Positions 24,229 to 33,266 of a DNA stretch of 64,000 nt are shown here, one piece after another. Within the stretch, counting starts at the first letter, position 1. Each line of letters opens with the position of its first letter. The position numbers and the translations under genes are program-made. The notes under the pieces are model-generated. The model was given only the letters and a program-made list of their open reading frames with translations, had not been told where the DNA came from and ran no database searches. This stretch comes from Sporolactobacillus sp. THM7-4. Its GTDB lineage: Bacteria; Bacillota; Bacilli; Bacillales; Sporolactobacillaceae. The stretch is taken from positions 1-64,000 of the forward strand of contig NZ_SEMD01000011.1 of NCBI RefSeq assembly GCF_004153165.1, read 5' to 3'.

Positions 24229-27034
24229 ATGATAAGCGATAATATTACCGCTAAACGTGGAATACAAGAGGGCTTTCATCGGTATCCAGCAAATCTTTCC
24301 GAAATGATTTCTTACTCTGTTGAGAATTTTCCAGACAAATCAATTATTTATGTAGATTCTAGAGGGGAAAAAATCACCACTTATCTTGATACCTATAACG
24401 AATCTAGGTTGATACTTAACAATTTGCATCAAAGCGGAATTAAAACTGGAGATATTGTCGTCTTAGCTCTAGAGGAACACTCTGATTTCATTCCTTTAAT
24501 TTGGGCCTGTGTTTTGGGAGGAATAATACCTTGCCCAATAATTCCACGAGTTGCAGATATGGAAGTATGGAGAGGCAATCTAAACCATATATCAAAATTG
24601 CTTAATAATCCCACTTTTATCATTTCATCGCGTAACCTTAAATTATTTGATGTAGATAACAAAATCCTAAAGGTAGAAGATTTACATAACCCTGTATCTG
24701 CACCTGCAAAAGTCGATAGCGATAATGTTCCGGATATTGCCTTTTTAATGCTGAGCTCTGGTTCAACAGGTGCTCCGAAAGCAATTACTCTGACTCATGA
24801 AAATATCCTTAATTCATTAGAAGGAAAGCGACTTGCTACAGGAATAGAGGATACCGATATTACCATGAATTGGATTGCTTTTGATCATGTTGCGGCATTA
24901 ACAGAGTGCCACTTCTTGCCATTGTTCACGGGCTCAACGCAGATTCAAGTTCCAGCGGTTGATATTGTTTCAGATCCACTCTTTTTTTTTGAAAATAATT
25001 AGCAAATATCGAGTTTCACATACATTTACACCTAACTTCCTACTGGGACAAATCACTTCACTGATAGATGGTACAAATGGTTTGCCAGAAAAAATTCAGC
25101 AAATGGATTTTTCTTGCCTCAAACGTATTATTTCTGGAGGTGAGGCTAACATATGTGAAACGGGAGACCGCTTCTTAAATGCATTTGCAGATCTAGGTAT
25201 GAAACGTTCAGTCATTTGGCCAGCATTTGGTATGACTGAAACCTGTGCTGGATCAATCTATTCAACTAATTTTGAGAATGAAATCGGCAAGAGTGAGTTC
25301 GCAACTCTCGGGAAACCTATTCCTGGTTTGAAAATTCGAATTCTTGGGGAAAACGGGGAGGTCATGAACCCAGGCCAAGAAGGGGAACTTCAGCTGCACG
25401 GTGCTATGATCTTCAATAAATATTATTCCAATGAAAAAGCTACAAAGGAAGCATTTACTGAAGATGGATGGTTTAAAACAGGAGATCTTGGCATTATTGA
25501 GCCTGACTCAGGATCTTTACGCTTAGTAGGGAGAAGTAAAGATAGCATTATTGTTAATGGTAACAATTACTTTCTTTACGAACTGGAAACAGTAATTGGA
25601 AGTCTTGAAGGTATAGCGCCTTCTTTTATTGCTGCATTCTCAACGCGGCCAGTTGGATCGGATACCGAGTCACTTGTTGTTTTCTATACTCCACTGAGTG
25701 ATTATAATACACCTCAACAACTTAGGAATATTAACATTGCGATTAGAAATATCACAATATTACGCTGGGGATTCCGTCCTCTTTTAGTGCTTCCTGTATC
25801 CAAAGATATACTTATTAAGACAAGTCTTGGTAAAATTCAGCGTTCTAAGCTGCGAAAGAAATACGAATCAGGAGAGTTTGATAGCTTAATAGCAGATTTT
25901 GCTAGTTTAGAAAAAGAATATACTCCACCAATTGTGCCTGCTGAGAATGGATACGAAGAGAAAATAATCAATTTATTTTCTAAGATAACAGGGATTTCAA
26001 CAGGAGAAATAGGTGCGACTAGTAATTTCTTTTCACTAGGTGGTACATCGCTAGAGATATTACGTTTACTTACTAGTCTTAAAGGACAATTTGACACCAA
26101 ACGGAATTTTTCTTTAGTAGACTTGCTTCGAGACCCTACACCTAGAGGCATAGCTCATCTTGCTTCTTCTAAAACAGCTAATAATAAAGAATACAATCCA
26201 ATCGTGCCGCTTCAGAAAAAAGGAGTTGGAGCACCCATTTTTATGATTCACCCAGGAGTCGGAGAGGTTCTGGTTTTTGTAAATCTGGTTAATTTTTTCA
26301 TGGATGAAAGACCTATTTATGCTTTAAGAGCACGTGGATTCAATCCAAACGAGAAATTTTTTGAATCTTTTGATGAACTTGTATCGACCTATGCTGCTGC
26401 TATTAAGCAATATCAACCACATGGACCGTACTACATTGCAGGATATTCCTATGGTGGTCCAGTTTCACTACCAGTTGCACAAACTTTGGAAGCGATGGGA
26501 GAGAAGGTACATGTTTTAGTAATTGATGCTCCGCCAGTAATTGAACATCCACGAGGTAAGGTTGATAGGGTAGAAAGTGCTCTTATGTTGTCTTTCTTTC
26601 TCGGCTTTATTGATAAAAGTCAACTTGATACTCTTGGTAATTATCTAAGAGAATCTGAGGATATAAATCCAGTAGACTATCTTTTTTCATTGGCACCGAC
26701 CTCGAGAATTCGAGAGCTTGGACAAGATTTGACGACATTTAAACACTGGAACGATCTGGCTTATGGTCTTTCTCAAATTGGAGGTTCTTACAAACCTAAG
26801 GGAAGCGTAAATGACATTACCGTCTTTTATGCTCAACCGATATGGGGAAGTAAAGCGGATTACTTTGAAACAATGTTAAAGAAGTGGGATAAATATTCTC
26901 GCTCCCCTGTGCGGTACATAGAAGTTCCAGGAGAGCACCATACAATCCTCAATCCTGAATTTGTTGATAAATTTCAGGAGATATTTCGATCCGAGTTATC
27001 GAAAATGGTCAGCAAACAAGGAGCTGAGAAATGA
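24229..27034 (+). CDS. A-T-TE NRPS-like synthetase (acyl/aryl-AMP ligase, carrier, thioesterase), frameshifted
   Basis: Domain order, numbered on the repaired frame of about 934 residues: adenylation domain (1-550) with MLSSGSTGAPKAI, the segment MNWIAFDHVAALTECH, FGMTETCAGS, TGDLG and the late Lys in TSLGKIQRSKL; carrier (560-640) with FFSLGGTSLEIL, Ser about 607; type I thioesterase (665-925) with GYSYGG. A run of nine T at 24982-24990 shifts the frame: one product stops at 25002 and the remainder is open from 24959. Eight T would restore VSDPLFFLKIISKYRVSH. No condensation domain. A-T-TE enzymes dimerise aryl alpha-keto acids (atromentin or terrequinone synthetases, RalA), but the A domain also recalls fatty-acyl-AMP ligases. 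Start ATG 24229 (GGAGATGGGG upstream) or 24217. Confidence 0.85.
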
Positions 27035-27873
27035 TGAGTAACAATCGTGCCCTATGCTATGACGAGGTCGGGCAGGGCGAAGAGATCGTGTTTGTTCATG
27101 GCTATATTTCCGATCGACGGATTTGGTCACAGGTAAGAGAGCATTGGTACGATTCGGGTCATCTTTTTTTTCCTACGCTCGAGGGTTTTTGGGAAGACTC
27201 GCTGGAGTTCAGAGAAAGTAATTTTAGTGTTGATAATCATATAGAAGATATTGTTGATTTCTTAGAAAAAGTTTGTACTCCGCCTGTTCACCTCGTTGGA
27301 TGGTCATATGGAGCGTCACTTGTTTTGCTGGTTGCTGCAAGAAGGCCGGATCTGGTTAAATCCGTGTTTGCTTATGAACCTGGCATTTCATCTTTTGTTT
27401 TAGATAAAAAAATATTGCAGCAAATCCAGCGTGATCGTGTAGAAATGGCTGGCCCCGCTATAGGAGCAGTAAAAGCTGGGAATACAAAAGAAGCTGTTAA
27501 ATATATTGTTAATGGAGCCTGCAATCGGGAAGGAGTATTTGAAGATTTCGATGAGGAACTAAAACAGAGATTCTTTGATAATGCAAGCACAGTTCCGTTG
27601 ATGTTTACTGAACGGAGTGCCCCAAATTTACCAGCTTCTTCGGAGGACTTAAAAAGAATCTTGTGCCCTGTTACTATAAGTTATGGTGAGTATGCTCGTC
27701 CTGCGTATAGGCTTGTCGCAAAGGAAGCTGCAAAAATAATTCCCAATTCAATAATACAGATCATTCCAGGCGCAATGCATGTTGTCCCAGTAACGTCTCC
27801 AGAGATATTTCTGCAGAAAATTATTGAGCATCTCAGTGGAGTTGACAGGAGGGCGGTATCCAATGGTAAATAA
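27031..27873 (+). CDS. Alpha/beta hydrolase in the synthetase operon
   Basis: 280 residues, overlapping the synthetase stop by ATGA. Alpha/beta-hydrolase fold: oxyanion HG in VFVHGYISDRRIW, nucleophile elbow GWSYGAS, and catalytic His in PGAMHVVPV near the C-terminus; the acid residue is probably in ISYGEYARP. No signal peptide, so cytoplasmic. It may release, trim or cyclise the product of the synthetase, or confer self-protection; substrate unknown. Confidence 0.85.
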   Translation: MMSNNRALCYDEVGQGEEIVFVHGYISDRRIWSQVREHWYDSGHLFFPTLEGFWEDSLEFRESNFSVDNHIEDIVDFLEKVCTPPVHLVGWSYGASLVLLVAARRPDLVKSVFAYEPGISSFVLDKKILQQIQRDRVEMAGPAIGAVKAGNTKEAVKYIVNGACNREGVFEDFDEELKQRFFDNASTVPLMFTERSAPNLPASSEDLKRILCPVTISYGEYARPAYRLVAKEAAKIIPNSIIQIIPGAMHVVPVTSPEIFLQKIIEHLSGVDRRAVSNGK

Positions 27874-29233
27874 ACAAACAAATCCAACTTGGGTACTCGT
27901 GCTCACATCGCTTGGCTTCTTCATGGCGATGATGGATTCGATGATTGTAACAACCGCGTCAACAGCGATTCGAAATGACTTTGGAATTTCGGTTGGCGAG
28001 CTACAATGGGCGCTCAATGCCTATAACATTACAATTGCAGCTGTTTTATTGATTGGTGTTTCGATTGGAGATCGCATCGGACACAGAAGGCTGTATAATA
28101 TCGGTCTCTTTATCTTTGTTCTGGGTTCAGTCTTTTGTGCATTATCAAGTAATATCGATCTTTTGATCGCTTCCCGGGTCATAGAGGGAATCGGTGCCTC
28201 TGTAATGACCCCTATGTCGATGGCCATATTAACGGCATCCATTCCTCCTTCCGAACGCGGAAAGGCTCTGGGTATTTGGAGTGGGATAGGCGGACTTGCT
28301 CTCATTGTAGGGCCTGCACTGGGTGGCCTGATTGTTGCTAAGCTTGCCTGGCAATGGATTTTCTGGATCAATGTTCCCATAGGTCTTATTGGTATTTATC
28401 TGTCACAACGTAAACTACCAGAAACTCAGTTACAGGACAATCAGTTAAACATCATTGATTCTATACTCATTGTCCTTTCTTCGGCAGGGATTATCTGGGC
28501 GTTATCAGAAAGTACTTCTAAAATGATCCAGAATTCAACACTAATTGTTGGTGTGCTCAGCATTGTTTTGGGAGTCGTTTTTGTTTTGAGACAGAGGTAT
28601 GAAAAAAGGCCAATGATTCCACTTTCCTTTTTCAAATCATGGACTTTCAGTGGTGGAGTCATCTCTACTTTTCTGCTTTATGCATCCATGTATGGCGTTG
28701 TGTTCTTCTTGCCACAATATTTACAGGTTGCAGATAAATCAAACGCATTGATTGCCGGGCTTCAACTTTTACCTTGGACAGGGACATTGGTCATTATCGC
28801 GCCAATAGCTGGAAAAGCCGTCGATAAATTTGGTGAGCGCTTGGTAGCGATCACTGGTCTGCTTCTTCAAGGAATAGGTTATTTGTGGATTGTGCTGAGT
28901 TCGGTACCAGGGAACCCATATTGGTTAATGATTATTCCGCTTATCGTTGCCGGTGCTGGAATTTCAATGGCAGGGCCCGCATTGCAGAAAGCAGCACTTG
29001 GTTCTGTCAGCAGAGCTGAGATTGCTAAAGCGTCAGGGATCTATAATATGTTTCGGCTCCTTGGTGGTGCAGTAGGAATCACGGTTTCTGTCATCATTTT
29101 CTATGCCTTTGGAGATATCGTGACGACAACGGCATTTACGAATGGCTTTAGCGCTGCAATGATTGGATCAAGTGTTCTTTCTTTACTCGGCATTCTTTCC
29201 TCAGTCGGTCTCCGCTCAACTCTTGTAAAATGA
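27863..29233 (+). CDS. DHA2-family (14-TM) MFS exporter
   Basis: 456 residues from ATG 27863, with AGGAGGG inside the end of the hydrolase gene (11-bp overlap, coupled translation). EmrB/QacA type: MDSMIVTTASTAIRNDFG (motif D1), GDRIGHRRLYNIG (motif A), ASRVIEGIGASVMTPMS (motif B) and GPALGGLIV (motif C, antiporter). Likely a proton-driven exporter of the small molecule made by this operon, giving release and self-resistance. Confidence 0.92.
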   Translation: MVNKQTNPTWVLVLTSLGFFMAMMDSMIVTTASTAIRNDFGISVGELQWALNAYNITIAAVLLIGVSIGDRIGHRRLYNIGLFIFVLGSVFCALSSNIDLLIASRVIEGIGASVMTPMSMAILTASIPPSERGKALGIWSGIGGLALIVGPALGGLIVAKLAWQWIFWINVPIGLIGIYLSQRKLPETQLQDNQLNIIDSILIVLSSAGIIWALSESTSKMIQNSTLIVGVLSIVLGVVFVLRQRYEKRPMIPLSFFKSWTFSGGVISTFLLYASMYGVVFFLPQYLQVADKSNALIAGLQLLPWTGTLVIIAPIAGKAVDKFGERLVAITGLLLQGIGYLWIVLSSVPGNPYWLMIIPLIVAGAGISMAGPALQKAALGSVSRAEIAKASGIYNMFRLLGGAVGITVSVIIFYAFGDIVTTTAFTNGFSAAMIGSSVLSLLGILSSVGLRSTLVK

Positions 29234-29949
29234 TTTGGGCGATAAAGCTTGATTTCAATATTGAGGTTTTGCGATACAAAAAGTTATTGTCAAGGATTAG
29301 CAAAGAACGAATTGTTAGGATAAAGGAATACAGAAAACAAGAAGACAAAATTAGGAGTGTTTTTGCTGAACTTTTAGTACGATATGCGGTCAATCAATTT
29401 AGCGGTTGTTCTAAGCAAGAAATTAAATTTTGTACTGGAATAAATGGAAAACCGCGACTAATGACCCCAAAAAATGTTCATTTTAATCTTTCACACTCTG
29501 GTAGCTGGGTAGTTTGCGTGGTAGATAATGAGCCTGTTGGAATAGATATTGAAAAGATTCAAGATATTGAATTGGATGTGGCTCAGCAATTTTTTACGCA
29601 GAAAGAATGCGAATTTCTTAAGCTCTCAAAGAATAGTTTGGAGCGGAAAAAACGATTTTTTAAGATCTGGACGATGAAGGAATGTTTTCTAAAAGCTGTT
29701 GGGGAAGGTTTAAGCAGAGACTTATCCTCTTTCTCTATTGAACTTAATCAGAATCGGTCTCCTAAAATATCCTCTACATCAGAGGGAGAGGATTTAAACT
29801 GTATTTGGAAATTTAAGCAGTATGAGATAGATAATGATTATATCCTATCAGTAGCTGATACAAGAAAAACAGAAAAAGTTCAGATGGTTGATTCTCAAAT
29901 TTTTTTTTATGATGGTGCTGTCCCATTAACAAATTATCCAGGGGTTTAG
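29230..29949 (+). CDS. Sfp-type 4'-phosphopantetheinyl transferase
   Basis: 239 residues, ATGA overlap with the exporter gene. Sfp/Gsp motifs: HFNLSHSGSWVVC, VGIDIEKIQ (Mg-binding Asp and Glu) and FFKIWTMKECFLKAVGEGLS. It transfers phosphopantetheine from CoA to the carrier-domain Ser of the synthetase encoded three genes upstream, so the operon carries its own activator. Rather A+T-rich and long-tailed compared with B. subtilis Sfp. Confidence 0.92.
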   Translation: MIWAIKLDFNIEVLRYKKLLSRISKERIVRIKEYRKQEDKIRSVFAELLVRYAVNQFSGCSKQEIKFCTGINGKPRLMTPKNVHFNLSHSGSWVVCVVDNEPVGIDIEKIQDIELDVAQQFFTQKECEFLKLSKNSLERKKRFFKIWTMKECFLKAVGEGLSRDLSSFSIELNQNRSPKISSTSEGEDLNCIWKFKQYEIDNDYILSVADTRKTEKVQMVDSQIFFYDGAVPLTNYPGV

Positions 29950-30059
29950 ATTACAATAATGAACCAGGTAAACTATATTTGATGAAATTACTAGCATACC
30001 CACTGTTACCGTTTAACTTGTAAAAACTTGTCCGAATAATAAAGATTATGTATATGCAT

Positions 30060-30100
30060 TCGAAAGTCTGTATGGATGATTACATCCGTTCGGGCTTTTT
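30060..30100 (+). terminator. Terminator of the synthetase operon
   Basis: Hairpin centred on GGATG-ATTA-CATCC with partly paired flanks, followed by GGGCTTTTTT. Confidence 0.65.
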
Positions 30101-30222
30101 TCAATACTTTAGATAGGGGGTTTCCTGCAACAAATAGCTTCCCTTTGGTGAGAGTCAGTATGAAAGAGAAAAAGAATCAAACTTATCCTTTTTCTTGCTG
30201 ACTTGGAAGGGGGGTGATACTT

Positions 30223-30690
30223 GTGAGGCCATCTTCTTTCAACAAAATACATCCTGAAAAGGTTAATTATCAGATTCAAGATGATTTTCAGACAACCATA
30301 CAATTTCAATTTGATTATATGGCAAGAAAGGTGATGATACGTACTAAAAGTAACTACCGTCGCTCGATTGGTAGACGAAGAAGGCACGAAAGTCTATTTT
30401 CAGAAGTTTCAGACTTAGATATAAATAAATTACACACTTCTGATACTTACCGTCTGGACCGTCGATTTTATAAAGTCTTATCAATGGATGTGCAAGTTAC
30501 TGATTGTCAAATTGCTGAAGCGCTGGATACTTTGTCAAAGCGCAAGCGTGATATTATTCTGATGTTCTACTTTCTAGAAATGTCAGACGCAGAAATTGCT
30601 AAAGAATTAAGTGTAAACCGAAGCACGGTCTATCGCAACCGCCATAGTGCATTAGAAATGATCAAAACGCTATTGGAGGACGAGCCATGA
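30223..30690 (+). CDS. Tn916 Orf7-like sigma-factor-type regulator
   Basis: 155 residues from GTG 30223 (GGAAGGGGGGTG upstream; GTG 30214 also in frame). The N-terminus carries FQTTIQFQFDYMARKVM, recalling Tn916 Orf7, and the C-terminus is a sigma region-4 HTH (LDTLSKRKRDIILMFYFLEM, then LSVNRSTVYRNRHSALEMI). In Tn916 this protein helps switch on excision and conjugation genes. It overlaps the next gene by ATGA, as in the element. Confidence 0.88.
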   Translation: MRPSSFNKIHPEKVNYQIQDDFQTTIQFQFDYMARKVMIRTKSNYRRSIGRRRRHESLFSEVSDLDINKLHTSDTYRLDRRFYKVLSMDVQVTDCQIAEALDTLSKRKRDIILMFYFLEMSDAEIAKELSVNRSTVYRNRHSALEMIKTLLEDEP

Positions 30691-30914
30691 GAGAGAAGAA
30701 AAAATTAATTCCCTTTTCTATCATTGAAGCAGCAAACAGTGGTGATGCCATAGCCATTCAATATATATTAAAACATTACGAAGGCTATATTGTCACACTT
30801 GCTACAAAAACGCTCACAGACGAATACAGCAACGGTTATTTCTTCGTAGACAAAGAGATGCAGGAACAGCTGACCACTGCTCTGCTGCAAATGATCTTAG
30901 ACTTTGAAATCTAG
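30687..30914 (+). CDS. Tn916 Orf8-like helix-turn-helix protein
   Basis: 75 residues. KLIPFSIIEAANSGDAIAIQYILKHYEGYI is the recognisable head of Tn916 Orf8 proteins, which accompany Orf7. The C-terminus (VDKEMQEQLTTALLQMILDFEI) is also typical. A small regulatory protein of the integrative element. Confidence 0.88.
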   Translation: MREKKKLIPFSIIEAANSGDAIAIQYILKHYEGYIVTLATKTLTDEYSNGYFFVDKEMQEQLTTALLQMILDFEI

Positions 30915-30929
30915 TATCCTATAAACACG

Positions 30930-31400
30930 AATAACAAGATTAATTATAAGCGATAATTTAGAATTTGTCATTCTATTAAAGCATATTGATTACTTCGTAT
31001 GCTTTGATAGGCTGACAAAGCCTACGTTCTTTGAAAAAGAAAACGCCCATTATGGCGTCGTATATAGCAATCGAATACGTTCCGATAATGAAAGAGCCCG
31101 TGGGCTGACACGCCAAGACCTAGTAAAATAGCGAGCGATTCCCGTCAGTGATCCACAAGCAATCCAAGGCAGGATTGCTGCCATGACTTCTTTATCAGGA
31201 TAATGATACTCCCGTATAGCCATAGTTCGAGCGTCAAAGGCGTCGCAGGCAATGGGTGCGGCTGCATGAGAACCATGCAGGGGTGAGATTCCCGTGAGCT
31301 TTGCCAGAGCTGTTCGAGTTGCTAATTAACTAATAACCAAAAGACGGTAATTATTCTGAGACTCAAACTTATTGAAGTATCTATTGAAGTTGTGAGATTA
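30930..31400 (+). other. Long non-coding, hairpin-rich element between orf8 and the recombination genes
   Basis: About 470 bases without a gene but with ordered inverted repeats: ACGCC/GGCGT (31043-31058), GCCC/GGGC near 31096, AGCAATCC/GGATTGCT (31058+100 to 31179, i.e. 31158-31179) and CTGCATG/CATGCAG (31262-31280). The phrase WYTCCCGT recurs at 31138, 31208 and 31288. It could be a structured RNA, an accessory integrase or excisionase binding region, or both. Not matched to any family I know. Confidence 0.5.
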
Positions 31401-31420
31401 AAGGAGGAATTACTTGCCTT

Positions 31421-31627
31421 ATGAATGAATTAATCACCAAAGATGATTTAATTAAAAAGGGATATTCTAAATATACGGCTGTTACTATCATTAGACAGGC
31501 AAAACAAATTATGGTACAACAAGGATATCCATTTTACAATAATAAGCGCTTAGGGCGTGTGCCAAAAGAGACTGTTGAATCGATTCTAGGATGTGGACTA
31601 GAATTGGAGAAAAACACTCGTGGCTAA
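31421..31627 (+). CDS. DUF3173 small DNA-binding protein (probable excisionase role)
   Basis: 68 residues: LITKDDLIKKGYSKYTAVTI, then IRQAKQIMVQQGYPFYNNKR and LGRVPKETVESILG, the DUF3173 pattern. These proteins precede tyrosine integrases in Tn916-like elements and occupy the place of an excisionase. AAGGAGG lies 13 bases before the ATG, and the gene overlaps the integrase by 8 bp. Confidence 0.88.
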   Translation: MNELITKDDLIKKGYSKYTAVTIIRQAKQIMVQQGYPFYNNKRLGRVPKETVESILGCGLELEKNTRG

Positions 31628-32858
31628 AACAAAGTATTCTGGTGTTTATGTTGATGATACTGGACAATACTATTATGAAACGGAATTAGGAAAAGATCGA
31701 CTGACTGGAAAACGATTAAGAAAAAAATCAAGAACCAATCGCCAAGGGAAAAAGTTCACTTCTGCTTTGCAAGCCTACAAGGAATTGGTACGCGTTAAGA
31801 ATGAGTATTTGTCCACTCAGGGTTATGCGAATTATCATATGACTTATGGTCAGTTTATGGATAACGTATATATTCCTGCTTACAAGACAGATGTAGAAGA
31901 AAGTACCTTCTATGTTCGTAAACGTACTTTAGAGCGTATGAGAGATCGCTTCTCAGCCATCCAACTTCGAAAGCTTTCTATAGAAGATGTCCAAAGATAT
32001 CGGACGTGGTTACTTTCTGAAGATGGGGCTGGATATTCTCAAGCGTATGCGAGTTTGGTTTTTGGTATGTTTCGCAAGAGCTTGGATATGGCTGTTGAAA
32101 TGGAGTATCTTGAGTACAATATTTCTAAAAAAGTCAAACCCATCCCAAAGGGAAAAGCAATTGTTCCTTATTGGACAAAAACAGAGTTTGAAAAAGTCAT
32201 TTCAACGATTTGTTTAGATGATTTATATGAACATTTGTGTTTTGTGATGTTGTGGGTTTACTTTATGACAGGGATCCGAGTGAGTGAAGGAACAGCCTTA
32301 TGGTGGGAGGATATTGATTTTGAAAATAAGCGGCTTCGTGTTCATCATATCTTATTTATGAGAAATAAGATGGACTGGGAACGCAAAAATTACACGAAAA
32401 CCGCTGATGGAAAGCGAATCATTTCGCTGGATAATGATACTATTCGGGTACTCAAAGATTGGAAAGAACGACAATCCGAATTGACTATTCAAGATTTTGT
32501 CTTTAGCTATGACGGAATGCCCATGATTAAATCGACTCTTTCTCGAATTATTGGACGTTATGCTAAATTGGCAAATGTGCATCGTATTCAAGCGAAAGGA
32601 TTGCGTCATTCACATGCATCGTATCTCATCAATGAGTTTAATGTTTCTGTTTTGATCTTATCGAAACGGATGGGTCATTCAAGTCCTGAAATTACGTTGA
32701 AGCATTACTCTCATTTATGGTCTGGGATTGATGAATTAATTGCTGAAGAGATGGCCGGAAATGTCAAGATTCAAACCGCTCCTAAGTCAGCGATTCAATT
32801 TAATGGCAATCAGGCAATAAAAAAAATAAGTTCCGCCAGAATCCCCGCCAAGATATAG
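31620..32858 (+). CDS. int: Tyrosine-recombinase integrase of a Tn916-like element
   Basis: 412 residues from GTG 31620 (TTGGAGAA upstream). N-terminal arm-binding domain (about 1-60), SAM-like core-binding domain (about 75-170), catalytic domain with Arg in TGIRVSEGTAL, RHSHASYLI, GHSSPEITLKHYSHL (H-R-H and nucleophile Tyr). The gene is intact and ends the element; the conjugation genes expected on the orf7/orf8 side are absent from the window. Confidence 0.93.
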   Translation: MAKTKYSGVYVDDTGQYYYETELGKDRLTGKRLRKKSRTNRQGKKFTSALQAYKELVRVKNEYLSTQGYANYHMTYGQFMDNVYIPAYKTDVEESTFYVRKRTLERMRDRFSAIQLRKLSIEDVQRYRTWLLSEDGAGYSQAYASLVFGMFRKSLDMAVEMEYLEYNISKKVKPIPKGKAIVPYWTKTEFEKVISTICLDDLYEHLCFVMLWVYFMTGIRVSEGTALWWEDIDFENKRLRVHHILFMRNKMDWERKNYTKTADGKRIISLDNDTIRVLKDWKERQSELTIQDFVFSYDGMPMIKSTLSRIIGRYAKLANVHRIQAKGLRHSHASYLINEFNVSVLILSKRMGHSSPEITLKHYSHLWSGIDELIAEEMAGNVKIQTAPKSAIQFNGNQAIKKISSARIPAKI

Positions 32859-32861
32859 GAA

Positions 32862-32903
32862 AGGTGTTAAAAATGCTGATATAAAGGCATTTTGACGACA
32901 CCT
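32862..32903 (+). repeat. Inverted repeat just after the integrase
   Basis: Nested arms AGGTGT/ACACCT and AAAATGC/GCATTTT, beginning 4 bases after the integrase stop. No T-run. It may belong to the end of the element or to an attachment region; no matching direct repeat was found on the left side. Confidence 0.4.
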
Positions 32904-32930
32904 GCAAACTTAGAGTGGGAATAATTGTAG

Positions 32931-32975
32931 GAGAGCTGAAAACCCAGTATTCATGGGCTTTTCGGCTCTCTTTTA
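32931..32975 (+). terminator. Terminator after the integrase
   Basis: Long hairpin GAGAGC...GAAAA.CCCA with TGGG.CTTTTC...GCTCTC, then TTTTATTTT. The following 32976-33266 stretch has a tandem CATTGCACTTT repeat (about 32982-33003) and no gene. Confidence 0.85.
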
Positions 32976-33266
32976 TTTTCCCATTGCACTTTCATTGCAC
33001 TTTTTCATATTCCCGTCTTCGGAGATAGTTGACCGTGAATGGGTTCTTTGGGGAATCATCGTAATTTTGTTTGGCAGGTTCAAAGGCACCCATGAGAAAT
33101 GCCTTTGTTGAAGAATGTTGTCATAGCTGATTTTACCCAGTGTTTCAAATAGCAGTGCCTGTTCAATATGCAAAACTATTAAAATTTAGATAACCGCAAA
33201 GATCCCCTATAATCAAGGAAAATGGGTCTATATTGGAAAAATGGGCGGCTGAGGAGTTGTCTCTCG

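Noticed and set aside
32982-33003. Tandem CATTGCACTTT repeats as the attachment site of the integrative element
   Set aside because: No matching copy was found on the other side, so the boundary cannot be set.
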